Source of the DNA: Ptiloglossa arizonensis
Taxonomy: Eukaryota > Arthropoda > Insecta > Hymenoptera > Colletidae
Length of the DNA: 64,000 bases
Direction of reading: 5' to 3'
Assembly (NCBI RefSeq): GCF_051014685.1
Contig: NC_135051.1
Location: 16,883,557 to 16,947,556 of the forward strand
In this document: positions 1-10,994 of the stretch, piece by piece
Layout of the letters: each line of letters opens with the position of its first letter
Position numbering within the stretch: the stretch's first letter is position 1
Notes under the pieces: generated by a model
Told to the model about the DNA's origin: nothing
The model's database searches: none
Seen by the model: the letters and a program-made list of their open reading frames with translations, nothing else
Translations under genes and position numbers: made by a program

Positions 1-480
1 CGATCTCGAGTCCCTAACGCAAACTTCCATAACGCGAGGGATTATCGTATTATGAATCCCACTATTGCTGCGTAAATCCAACATTCGGTTTGGCCCGGTA
101 TCAATTCTTTTTATAACCACTTTTCCCAATTTTCTCTCGACGATCTTCGAGAACAATCATTTTAGTATTAAAAAATCTCCTACTGGTAACTTAAAATAAA
201 TTCTAAACCTATTAAAAAACAAAAAAAACCATTAATATACCCTCCAAACTAAACACCTTCGTATTCCTGGAAAAACCAATTCGCTATCGAAAACTCGACA
301 ATAGATATTTTAATATCTATTCCAGTATACTGGATATTTTAATAACCACTCGCATTTAAATAAACAATTACGATACCGATTCGATTCGTCCGAGTTAAGT
401 AACGTTCACCCTGGATCTGTCGCACTTAACCCGACCCAAACACTAAAACTTGACAAATATCGAGTTCTATTACCGTTTCT
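1..480. other. AT-rich DNA without a recognisable feature
   Basis: Ordinary AT-rich sequence with short A runs. I see no open frame, splice-site pair or repeat worth naming. Confidence 0.6.
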
Positions 481-1250
481 GACCCAAAGTGTCGCAAGAT
501 TTGTCTCGAGACGTTGGTTCGATCGTACGGGACGATTAATAAAACGTCGTTGGACGATTTACGAGTCGCGATCGAGTCAAAGGATCCCTGGTTGCAGAAG
601 CTCCAGCGTGGCGGTATAAATTTGGCAAGACTCCCTTCGCGAACGAGCGGAGTACAATTCCTTGTAGTCGCGTGTCTGGTTTGCGAGCAAAGCGGTGTCA
701 GGCGTCCCAGACAACGCAGCTAAATCAATTTGTCCGTCGAGACTGCCGTGTTTCTCTTGGACCTGTTCACGGTGGCGACCGCGTTCCACCGACCGCGATC
801 GGTTCGGTTTTGATGTCGTCCGAACTGGCGCGGTGTTTGAAAACGCGAACGCGTCAACCATTTGGCCAGAGTGTGTCGTCCACACCGTGTGGACGACACT
901 CGCGCAAGGATGCGTGGAGTAACGTCGGTCTGTGGTAATCGGGCATCGCGGCCCACCGTGCCAACAATTGAGTCATCTTCGAATCTTTCGTACGCCCCAT
1001 TGCCCGCCATTTTATCTTCTCGACGTGGCCGTGCGTCCTCCTTCGTGGAACCCGCGCCGCGTGAACGAGCAAACAAACGCCCGACGCGATAAATCAACCG
1101 GTAGCACGGGTCCGTTTCGACCCGGCACGTTTTCACGCAATACACGTCCCGGGTATAATAAAATACCGACGTTTCTCCATTGTCTCGGTTCTCTCATTGG
1201 GACACTCGATCTCCTTGTAACACGGTTCGTTCGTTGCGAGTTTCAACCAA
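480..1250. other. CpG-dense island containing a perfect palindrome
   Basis: GC- and CpG-rich segment. Overlapping frames of up to about 150 codons are open on both strands, which is what CpG-rich, TA-poor sequence gives by chance, and none resembles a known protein. It contains a 27-bp palindrome at 874-900. It could be a regulatory or intronic island. Confidence 0.5.
874..900. repeat. Perfect 27-bp palindrome
   Basis: The arm GTGTCGTCCACAC (874-886) is followed by one base and then by its exact reverse complement (888-900). The 13-bp perfect arms could form a tight hairpin or a dimeric protein-binding site. No function is known to me. Confidence 0.9.
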
Positions 1251-1510
1251 GACAGTGTGACGGAAACATTCGTGTTGCACGAAGTTTGTACCAGTTGAGG
1301 GTTGAGTTATTGGGCCCTGCTGCGTGGAAATTGTGTTGGAGGTGGGCTGTGACCATTTTTGTAACATGTGTTGCATCGAAATCGTGCTGAACGAGATCTA
1401 GACAGTGGAGACATTTGTATTGTACGAAGGTAGTCCCAATTGTGTGTTATCAAGTCGTGTTACGTGGAAACTGTTGTTAAGGAACTGTCGCAATTTTTGG
1501 ACTGTGTTAC
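1251..1510. repeat. Diverged ~150-bp tandem duplication
   Basis: GACAGTG at 1251 and again at 1401 begin similar segments. Both contain a TTGTAC/TTGCACGAAG motif and a CGTGGAAA(T/C)TGT motif in the same order. The copies are strongly diverged. Confidence 0.55.
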
Positions 1511-2390
1511 AATAAATCGTGTTATAAGACTGAGGATTTTTTAAACGAAGATCTTTACTGTACGTTAAAACGAAAGTGATGCCTGGACACGTTGTTAGTT
1601 CGACATCTACCCTTTTTATCTTTTTGTAATTTTATTTCTCTCAAGTAGTATCAGATCACTTTCCTGAGGTCGTGGTTAAGCAGGGTGTTCGATCAACCGT
1701 TTGTTTTTGAAAAATGGTAAACTGTTCAGGCTTTTGACATCGACACCACCGTGTCACTGAAGATGGCCCGCCGCGACATTGAAAGAGAGGAGGCAAAAGA
1801 GGACGGTTTTCGCCAGCGGGAAGTGTCCTTGACTGAAGTGTCTACTCGACTTTAGGCTATAGGCCTAGACGACGGTCTAATCGCCTGATCTCGCCCCTGT
1901 TCTTCGTTCCTTCGCACTCAAGGCCACTATCTTAGGGATCTTATTAAAATCGTTGAGCTGTGCACTCGACTCGAACGATCGTACCTATATTATTGTAGCG
2001 AGAGAGAAAGATCGGTTCTGGAAGGAACAGCAAATCGTATTGGGTCAGCCGTTTCGGTTTGGCTTCGTGAGGTTTGCAACTAGGTATAAATTACTCGATA
2101 TTGATCACGTTCAGCTTACTCGTGCTACCAGAATCTTCTCGAACCTGGACTGGTCTTTCCTTTTCAAGAATACCAGAGATTCGAGGTGCGAGATGCTTTG
2201 TAGACTTTCGATTAGTGTAATGGCACAGGTGATGCATACTCTACGAAGGTTGGAAAGCACCTAGCGCCATCTACGTAACCGTAGATTCAATGTACCCTAG
2301 TAAGCTACTTGTAAAATGTAAATAAGTATTGTAAACAAAAATTACGTATAGTTCGATCGTAACCTAACTTTGAGCAGACAGTTCATTTGG
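1510..2390. other. No supported gene; one short ATG frame
   Basis: The only item of note is a 30-codon frame from an ATG at 1763 to a TAG near 1853, beginning MARRDIEREEAK. It has no recognised domain. After the stop the same frame continues with further stops, so a decayed retroelement or chance are both possible. Confidence 0.35.
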
Positions 2391-2391
2391 T

Positions 2392-2500
2392 CCTATCTGC
2401 AATACATAGTTTGGTAAATCTATTATCATTTACAGTTGGTCCAATTCTCTGCAATACATAGTATGGTAAATCTATTATCATTTACAGTCGGTCCAATTCT
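2392..2500. repeat. 52-bp tandem duplication
   Basis: AATACATAGT at 2401 and again at 2453 start near-identical 52-bp units, each ending in TTACAG(T/C)(T/C)GGTCCAATTCT. A shorter echo of the GGTCCAAT-type motif lies just upstream. Confidence 0.85.
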
Positions 2501-3230
2501 TTCGATCAAAAATTCATTATCGTCTCCAAACAATCTAGAAATTTTAATTAGTTTCATTTCCTCGATTAAAATATCTTTGTCAAAATAACCTCGGAGTCTC
2601 AATTGGTCCTATTCCCCCGATAGAAGTTTCTTTGCCAAAATAACCTAACCTAGTTTTATCGATCAAACTTTCTTCATCGTTTATGGTTAATCCACGACCT
2701 TCAATCAGTCTCATTCCTTCAGAAGTATCTTCTTCTCGTAGAAATTAAAAAATTTTCAACACGTCACAATACAAACCGTCCACGATTTCCTCTATTCAAG
2801 GCCTGGGTCCTTATAGACCCAGGGGGACTCCTATTGCTCAATTACACCGTTAGTACAGTTTCCCTCAAAACATAAAAACAATAAGATAATACAATCTTAG
2901 TTCGAAGTATTTATCCGAGCAAAGTCAAATTAGGGGTCAGTTTTGACCCACGCGTAGCCTCACTAACCGCATTTACCGCGAAATTACAACGAAACTTCGC
3001 TTATAAGAACCAGAAAGACAAATGTAGATTCACGTAACCGTGTATTCGTACAATAGAAACTCACCCAACTCCCCCACTAGTCTACCAACCCAACCTCTCG
3101 TGCTCGTATCATCCAAACTACAGACGATCGTTCAGGTAATAGCTCGACTGGAGTTCGTTTAATCGTCCAAAAAAGAACCTCCTCCCTACGCAAATGGCGT
3201 GCACGTGAACGGAGTTTCGCGACAATTAAA
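2500..3230. other. AT-rich spacer with two GGGTC/GACCC hairpin motifs
   Basis: At about 2802-2825, CCTGGGTC and GACCCAGG are separated by six bases, giving an 8-bp stem. At about 2934-2951, GGGTC and GACCC flank a short loop. The same motif is the repeated hairpin of the array at 35.1-35.9 kb. No gene is evident. Confidence 0.6.
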
Positions 3231-3233
3231 TGT

Positions 3234-3234
3234 T

Positions 3235-3262
<28 letters not shown>
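3234..3262. repeat. (CGA)n microsatellite
   Basis: About ten consecutive CGA/GAC triplets lie at the edge of a CpG-rich island. Confidence 0.95.
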
Positions 3263-3265
<3 letters not shown>

Positions 3266-4200
3266 AGGTAAAAACGATCAGGCGCGATTCCGCGAGAGGA
3301 GAAGCGACAAACGCGCTCGAGTTTCCGGTGTCGTCGTATTCGTGAAATATCGACGTACCTGTTCGCGCGGTGAGGTCCCACGGAATAGATCAAATTCGAG
3401 CGCGTGGGTTTTATTAATAGGCGCAAGATGAAGCCACTCGATCGCGAGGGAAATGGCACCGGCAGCATTTTACCGGCCCCATTGCAATTTGTCACCGGCC
3501 GCGGTGCCCGCGATACAAACGGTCACGCCTCGAACCGCGACTTTTTTCCATATTTCACCTTTTCGTAATTAAACTCCAATCGATACGCCTTTCACCGCGC
3601 GACGTAAAATGGAGAAAAACAATGCGCCCGGTTATGCCCGGCTCGCCGTCAAAGGTAATTACGTTTTTATTACGTTTCCCGGGGCACAGTTTTGCGGACG
3701 TTCCGCCGTCGACCGGTCAATTTACGCGCTATTAATACGCGTTCGATATCACACGCTGTCCGTTCCGTAACGGGCGAGACTGTTTCTGTCCACGTTCCGT
3801 TCGCTTCCTTCCCATTGTTCCAGGACTATTGCACGCGTCTCGCGTAAGGCTACGAATACCATTTACAAGAATGTTTCCGTTAGCCCGCGTTTTCAACGGA
3901 GTGGATGATGGTTTCGTTCCAGGAAGTAGGCGAATTCGGGTAATAAATTGAAGATACGGGAGGACGGAGAATGTTGGAGAAAATTTGGAGGACGATCGGT
4001 AAATGGAAAGAGTGTGGAAGGTTTGAATGGTTTCGCGAGTACGGTGATTCCTCGATAAAGGGGCGCGTCTGTCCCCCGTTAAAGTGTACCGTGTCGTTCG
4101 CACCACTGTTCGTGTTCGTGCTTCTTATCTTTGCGAGAGTGTTGACGTTAAATTAGCGAGGTAATTGAAGAGACTGTTGCTGCATAATTTTCGAAACGTA
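3263..4200. other. CpG-rich island, no gene recognised
   Basis: Frames of 60-125 codons are open on both strands, but none has a recognised domain or paired strong splice sites. Read as intronic or intergenic CpG-rich DNA. Confidence 0.5.
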
Positions 4201-4282
4201 TTATGTGGCATTTTTGGACCGTAGTTGCTATAATTATTTTCCAAAATATACTAGGTGGTATCTTTGGATCATGGTTCGAAAA

Positions 4283-4787
4283 TACCATTTAGTATATTTT
4301 TGAAATTATATATCAGTGGTCTCTTTAAAAGTTAGACTCTTTAATAGTTGGAGTCTTTAAAAGTTAGACGCTTTAAAAGTTAGACTCTTTAAAAGTTACA
4401 CTCTTTGAAAGTTAGACTCTTTAAAGTTAGACTCTTTAAAAGTTAGATTCTTTAAAAATTAGACGCTTTAAAAGTTAGATTCTTTAAAAATTAGACGCTT
4501 TAAAAGTTAGACTCTTTAAAAGTTAGACTCTTTAAAAGTTAGACTCTTTAAAAGTTAGACGCTTTAAAAGTCAGACTCTTTAAATGCTAGATTCTTTTAA
4601 AATTAGACTCTTTAAAAGTTGGACTTTTTAAAAGTTAGACTCTTTAATAGTTACCAACTCGGAGACAGAGCGGTCAACTCTGGTGAATTAAAAGCGACGA
4701 TACATAGTAACTTTTATACCTGTTTTTTCTTATTCCTTTACAATAACCATTTAGTATATTCCCGAAATTATCCGTCAATAGTCTTTT
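4283..4787. repeat. 16-bp minisatellite flanked by a duplicated segment
   Basis: The unit TTTAAAAGTTAGACTC is repeated about twenty times between roughly 4320 and 4660 with point variants. The segment just before it (4283-4325, starting ATACCATTTAGTATAT) recurs just after it (4743-4787). The array therefore grew inside, or was duplicated with, a larger ~460-bp repeat. Confidence 0.9.
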
Positions 4788-4859
4788 CAAAAGTTACCAA
4801 CTCCAGCATAGAATCGCAAACTCCTTTTAATCACGATCGACGACGCAAGGAATTTTCAT

Positions 4860-5260
4860 GTCCGATTTTTCTTATTTCCAACCGAGGTTCGAATTAATTT
4901 CCAGCCACGGAGATCTCGCTCGCGGAAACGAACGCTCGGACGGAGAAAAAAAGAAAAGAAAAAGAAAAAGAAAAAAAGAAACTCGATCTCGGACTCTTTG
5001 TTTACCACCGAACAGGAAATTACGAATTAAATCTACACACCGAGCACACAGAGTGATACCAGGGACCGTTTCGATCTCTTGTATAAATTCATTCGTGCAT
5101 CGGTCGTGTTCCGGGTATCGCGAGCAGACGATACAGAGATGTCGAATTACCACTTCGAATTTCGATATAGGTCTCGTGGGGGGAGGGAGGGGATAGGAGA
5201 AGGAGAAAGGGAGATAGAGATAGAGACAGAGAGAGAGAGAAAGGGAGACAGGGCGAATTG
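4860..5260. repeat. Purine-rich low-complexity tracts
   Basis: An A/G tract at about 4945-4982 and a GA-rich tract at about 5178-5252 flank ordinary sequence. The 141-codon minus-strand frame here is mostly Leu/Phe/Ser from these tracts and is not a gene. Confidence 0.8.
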
Positions 5261-5810
5261 ATTGAGTGAGTCCCTGACCGGTCGAAGCGCACGGCAACGT
5301 AACTTAATAATCTTCGAACAAACACGGCTTCATCATTAATTATCGCCGGGAATCCGGGTTTAAAACTGTTGGGAAGCTACGCGATATCGGCCGATACTGT
5401 GTGCCGTGCAAATACACTCGGCAAATATGGGATATGCGCGATTCGAGCGGCGGCCGTTCCTATGCCTGCGCCGAAATCATAGATAAAGCTTCTACGTTCA
5501 ATTAAACGTAATTTACCTGGCCGCCTGGTATCGAATTCCGGGGATTGATTCGTTCGACTGGGACGCGGCGAGTAACGATCGCGAGGGAAAAAAATTTTGT
5601 TCCAAGTCCGCTACGGCCAATTGTTCCGGCACACGGAAAAGGTTCCTTTCCGCGTATCGGTTACACCGGGAACGAACAAATAACGCCCAGCGCTCCTCTC
5701 TTATTCGAAAACACGGAAATTTTCAGTGCTCTCCCGTTGATACATTACGCAGAGTTTAATATTATCACTGTTATTATTATCTCCTTTCTCGAACTCTTTT
5801 AAAAATTGTT
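5260..5810. other. CpG-rich segment, no supported exon
   Basis: A donor-like CAG|GTAAAT lies on the minus strand near 5517, with an AG about 41 nt upstream. All three frames between them are open and the pyrimidine tract is poor, so I do not call an exon. Confidence 0.4.
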
Positions 5811-6500
5811 TCTACCTCGAAAGGTCATTAGTAATTTTTTTATATTGGTATAAGTGACAAAATTTTTGGGTACACGTTTAGCAGATTAATACACTTGACA
5901 AAATTTACTAACTTAAAAGGCGACTGTTCATCCAATCAGGAACTTAATCAATATTATTATTAGTTTCTTTCTTATGGAATTGTTTTAAGATTGAATCAAC
6001 CATTAGCAATTACTATTTACATTTATATAAATAACAAAATGGTCAAGTATAATTTAGCAGATTAATATACTTTACAAAATTTACTACCTTAAAAGACGAC
6101 TATTTATACAACCAGGAACTTAATCAATATTATTATTATTAATTTATTTTTTATGGAATTGTTTTAAGATTGATTCAACCTTGGAAGGTCATTAGCAGTT
6201 AATTTACATTTGTATAAGTAACAAAATTATTAAGTATAATTTAGCAGATTAATATACTTCACTTAATCAATATTATTATTATTATTAGTTTCTTTCTTAT
6301 GGAATTATTTTAAGATTGATTCAACCTTGAAAGGTCACTAGCAATTACTGATCGTTAATCTACATTACTATTATTTTCATCATGGAATTTGTTTAAGATT
6401 GATTCAACCTCTGAAGATCATTAGCAATTAACTTACATTTATATAAGTAACAAAATTATTATGTACAATTTACTAAATAAATATACTTCCCAAAGTTCAC
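5810..6500. repeat. Degenerate ~180-bp tandem array
   Basis: The landmark (A)AGGTCATTAGCAATTA recurs near 5826, 6001, 6189, 6337 and 6419. A second landmark, CTTAATCAATATTATTATTA, recurs between them. The shorter spacings reflect internal deletions. AT-rich and non-coding. Confidence 0.85.
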
Positions 6501-7880
6501 TATATTAAAAGATCGCTCTATACCGTACAATTTCTAACAAGATTCCAAACTGCAACACTCATCCACAGCAAGAACAATACCTATTAAAATCCATATTACG
6601 ACTGATCGCAGTATCCATCTGCGATCCAGCCAACCCGAAACTTAGTACATCTACGCGTGAGAACAGTTTGCAACGTACTCGGTCTTACTCCGTCCTTCTG
6701 TTTCCATAGCGACCAGCCACACTTTCGTACAGTTTCTGACGACACACGATACCCACCCGCGGTTCCTAAAATTCGGTTCTGTTTATACAACCAAAATCCA
6801 ACAATGCACCACCCTTTCGTCCAACAACGGCAACTAAAGATCGGTAATCAACGCGAACGAATCCCTCCCTCGGATCCGCCTGCCCCGTGTAGCCCTCGTC
6901 GCAACAATTTGTCAACGGACTACTCGAAGCGCAGCGAGCGGAATATTTACCGAAACCACTTTACCAAAATGTGTAAAAAAAGCCACTCCACCCCCCTCCT
7001 CTGGAAAGCTTGCCCGTGCACGGGCAAAAACAAGCGTTATAAACGACGGACTATTATTATTCCGTCGCGTTGATACCGGCGCGCGCAAGACGAGTCTAAT
7101 GCCTGGAACGTAGCCGGGTGCGCTTCTCGCGAGAATTTTCGAGCGGAAGAACGCGTCGACGTGCTCCGCTCGAAGGCAGAGAGTTTAACGACACCCCGGA
7201 GGGTGGTTTTCGAGCGGGTACACCGCCCTTACACGAGAGCGCGACAACCTGGGGGAGTGAGACGGGGGTTTTCTGCCGTGGGTGAGAGGTTCGGTAAAGG
7301 AGGAAGGGTGGACGCGGCTCGAACCAGCTCGACGTGGTAGGGGCAACTAACCGAGATGAAGCACGGACAAAGGGAAGAAGGTAAACGAAGAGGCGCAGAT
7401 TAACGGACAAATTGGTTATCCATCGGGGCTGCGGTGCGCTCGCGTTTTTTCTACGTACACCCTGTCCAACGTTTCGCGGTAACGGACGCCATTAAACGAA
7501 TTTTTCATTCGTAGCGCGAACCAAGACGCCCAGGGATCGATATAACGTCGCGCGTGTCTTCTGCATATACATTCTCGAAGTCTGGAAATATTCCGGTCGC
7601 CTCGCGAGCAGTTTTTACTCCTACCAACACCAACACCACCCAACCCCCCGACTCCCACTACCCCCTGTTGAATTTATTTTCGCGACGTACGGGACGAATA
7701 AATAGCGGAACTCGCGCTATTTTCGAGCCACCGGGTTACGTTGTCTCGTGGCCACCGCCGCGAATACGTTACGAGCTCTGTTTGCTCGCGTTAATTCGAC
7801 CGATGGGACTCGATCGAGCGAATACCGTACAGGTGACGTTGTTCGAGGAATATTTGTAGCGAGTCGATCGCCCAGGACCT
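6500..7880. other. Long CpG-rich island, no gene recognised
   Basis: Strongly CpG-rich with a C-rich run near 7630-7660. Several 80-140 codon frames overlap on both strands, which fits TA-poor composition. An ATG at 7355 followed by a GTAAAC donor-like site is too weak to call as an exon. Confidence 0.45.
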
Positions 7881-9046
7881 GGAGAGACACCCGTTTGGGT
7901 TCGTAGGTGAGAGAGGTGAGAGATCGTTGGATAGATGGAAGTAGTGGGTACCAGAGGGTCTTTGGAAGGGGAGGATTTGGTGTTCCACAGGTTCAGATTT
8001 AGGAAGTTTCGAAGATTTATTTGATGAATGATTCAACTGGCTTTGGTGTGTTTACGTAGACATGGTGTCTGAATTGTTAGGTCTTGGAATAGAGAAGGAA
8101 TAGTGTGTAATAAGAGTTCTGTTTAAAAGTATACTGATAGAAGCCTAGCCTCCGAGTATGGGAGGAACTGTCGTCTTGTAGATGGAAATCTGAGAGTGTC
8201 GGAAAATTTTCTTAGTAGGAATTATCTGTAATTGTAGTTATTATCATTATCACTGTTTGATCAATACACTGGTGATGCAAGAAGTATAGTCTTCAGGGAG
8301 AGGCTATCGTCTCTCCAGGATAGGGGACAATTATCGTCTCGTAGATTGAGATTTAAAAATATTGGAAGATTTCCTTGGTAGGAGTATTAAACGATATATC
8401 TGAGCAAGAAGGATGATTTTCGAACATCGAAGGTGAGAAGGAAGATTGTGATTCACAGATGCGCCGACTAGATGGTATCCTTACTTCTGACGAGAAAGAT
8501 CTCGATGTAACGTTTTCGATACCGTAGTTGCAATCGAATCAAAGCGAGACACTATTATTTTAAAGCGTCACGCTGGCTTGGTTACGAGCACCGTTCACCT
8601 GAAACTCCGGTTTCCTCTGTCTTCAGCCCGCTGTCGACTATTCGACGATGCGTGGAGAAGTTGAATTAGTCAGTCACAATTTTCAGCACTGACGTCTGGA
8701 TGAAATTAATGTAGCGCAACTGTTGTCAGATATTACGTTACTTCTAGAAGCCAACAGCCTTACCCTTGAGCTCTTTGCGCGTATTACTTTCCTATATTGT
8801 ATCTCCATTTTACGTCATAACTGAATAAGCAAGTGATTTTACATCCGAAGGGGTACTTCCGTTTCGATCTATTTACATAGAAATTACGCACTCGAGGGTT
8901 TCGCCAAGAATGATTTCCTGATTCGTGGAAATTAGGTCAGAGTTGCTTCAATTTGTAATTAAAATACTCCAGAAGTGTAATACTGAAAACAATATACTTA
9001 ACAAGACAAAATGTTACCTACGTACTCGATGAAAGTTACAGTACAC
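7880..9046. other. Mixed-composition spacer
   Basis: No long frame or array. It contains one strong acceptor followed by a short open frame (8627-8692, listed separately). Confidence 0.5.
8627..8692 (+). CDS. Possible short terminal exon (weak)
   Basis: A strong acceptor context, TTTCCTCTGTCTTCAG, ends at 8626. It is followed by 21 open codons and TGA, beginning PAVDYSTMRGEVEL. I see no polyadenylation signal close downstream and no identifiable protein family. The splice site is good but the coding support is small, so this may be chance. Confidence 0.15.
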   Translation, partial: PAVDYSTMRGEVELVSHNFQH

Positions 9047-9960
9047 TCTGCTTAACCAGTTATCCTTAGTATAACAATTCGACAAGTATATATAACCACA
9101 AAAGTATTCCACTCTGATAGATAATTTATCGCAAAAATGCTCTATTCTGTAGATACGTTGTCTCCAGTATGTCAATTTAATTATTACCATTTTCTGAAAA
9201 AATACTCTACTCTGCTGGACAAGTTACCCTCAGTATGACAATTCAATCTTCACAACTTACTGCAAAAGCATCCTATTCTGCTAAACAACTTACCACTATT
9301 AAGACAAATCAACCATCACTACTTACTGTAAAAATACTCTTTCTTGCTAAACAACTTACCAATATTAAGACACATCCATCATCACTACTTACTGCAAAAA
9401 TATTCTACTCTGCTGGACAAGTTACCCCCAGTATGACAATTCAATCACCACAACTTACTGCAAAAACATTCTACTCTGCTAAACAACTTACCACTATTAA
9501 GACAAATCAACTACCACTACTTACTGTAAAAATACTCTTTTTTGCTAAACAATTTCCCACTATTAAGACAATTCCATCATTACTACTTACTGCAGAAATA
9601 TTCTACTCTGCTGGACAAGTTACCCCCAGTATGATAATTCAATCTTCACAACTTACTGCAAAAGCACCCTACTCTGTTAAGAACTTACCACTATTAAGAC
9701 AAATCAACCATCACTAGTTACTGTAAAAATACTCTTTTTTCCTAAACAACTTCCCACTATTAAGACAATTCTATCATCACTACTTACTGCAAAAATATTC
9801 TACTTTACTAGACAAAAGTTAAAAACATCCTACTCTGCTAAACAACTTACAACTATTAAAACAAATCGACCATCACAACTCTCTGCAAAAATACCCCACA
9901 TCTACAGAACAAATCACACCTCCACTGTGATAATTAAACATCACCGCTTACCGCTTAAAT
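9047..9960. repeat. 66-bp satellite with 198-bp higher-order units
   Basis: Monomers of 66 bp start with TCTGCT(G/A)(G/A)ACAA and end near ACTGCAAAAATATTC. Three monomer types, distinguished by GGACAAGTTACCCCCAGTATG versus AAACAACTTACCACTATTAAG, repeat in order. The first type falls at 9211, 9409, 9607 and 9804: exactly 198 bp apart, then 197 after a 1-bp deletion near 9680. Upstream monomers at 9047, 9113 and 9146 are more diverged, and one is half length. The periodic 160-codon plus-strand frame at 9235-9717 follows from the period being a multiple of three and has no gene features. Confidence 0.95.
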
Positions 9961-10870
9961 ACAAGTAACCCCGGATCCTCGATGTACTCTCGAAAGCAGA
10001 AATCACTCGACCGACGACAACGGGGGGGAAAAACCCCCGAACAGGAAGGGGGCGGTGAAAAAAAAATCTGTAAAAATTGTACAGCCCCCAACCCCTGTAG
10101 CGTCCGTTTCAGCGGAAACACCAACGTCCATCGTTGACGTGTGCACGAAAAACAAGAGCATCGTTGTTCGACGGTCGGTCGGTCGGTCGGTCGAATTTCC
10201 GTCGCGCTTTTCAGCGATCCCCCGACTCGAAAACGAGGAGTCCCGTGGGCCCTCCCCTTCCCCCACTAGCCCTCCCCAGGGACCCAACGGTCGACGCGCG
10301 GCGCTCGCGTTAATTATGCGCCGGGCGATAACGACGACGCTTCAACCCGGCCCACGGCTGGCCGCACTTCCCCGTTGATGTAACGGCGGAATAAATTTGA
10401 ATAAACTTTTGGACGCGGTTCAAAAATGGACACTGATTTATGCCTCGGCCGGCATATTATTACGAGGCGGGCTCCTCGCACCGGCCCCGCGAGACAATTT
10501 CACGCCGATGCCAATTCCGTCGACGCGCCCGACGTAAAATCGCACTTAATAATGTCCCGCCGCGACAAAGACGAACTTGAGGACGAGCGTGCCGGCAGCC
10601 GCGAAAAATTTTCAAGGCAGATTTACGCGCGCCTCGCCGACCATGATTTACGTGCCGGTTAACGCTGATCGATTCGTTCTCGGAAGCTCGGACGTCGGCC
10701 ACCGTTCGACGGCACTTTTATACGAACGAAAATAACGAATCGTTGCTTGTTGCCCGAACGGTGAAAAACGAGGACGAGGATTTTTAATCCACGAGAAATC
10801 GACAACGTTCGAGATTACGGTAATCGTTGTAAATCATTCGCGATATATTTCAGAGACGGAGAGGGGGTAG
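9960..10870. other. CpG-rich island with a CGGT tetranucleotide run
   Basis: Dense CpG, G/C homopolymer runs near 10020-10050 and a (CGGT)n run of about five units near 10171-10192. No frame here resembles a known protein. It may be a conserved regulatory block. Confidence 0.45.
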
Positions 10871-10872
10871 AG

Positions 10873-10994
10873 GTATCCTACTCTGATAGATCATTTATCG
10901 AAAAAATGTTCCACTGTATAGACAAGTTGTCTCCGGTATGTCAATTTCATTATTACGATTTTCTGCAAAAATATCCTATTCTGCTAAACAACTT
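10873..10994. repeat. Detached copy of the 66-bp satellite
   Basis: This segment matches the diverged start of the satellite at about 9110-9230. It has TCTGATAGAT(A/C)ATTTATCG, then TTGTCTCC(A/G)GTATGTCAATTT, then a TTTCTG(A/C)AAAAATA motif and a GCTAAACAACTT end. It is separated from the main array by about 900 bp of unrelated CpG-rich sequence. Confidence 0.9.

Noticed and set aside
8766..8822. Minus-strand splice pair CTTATTCAG ... AAG|GGTAAGG.
   Set aside because: All three frames between the sites contain stops.
9235..9717. 160-codon repetitive plus-strand protein.
   Set aside because: It follows from 66/198-bp satellite monomers. A 1-bp deletion ends the frame at once, and no start or splice context supports it.
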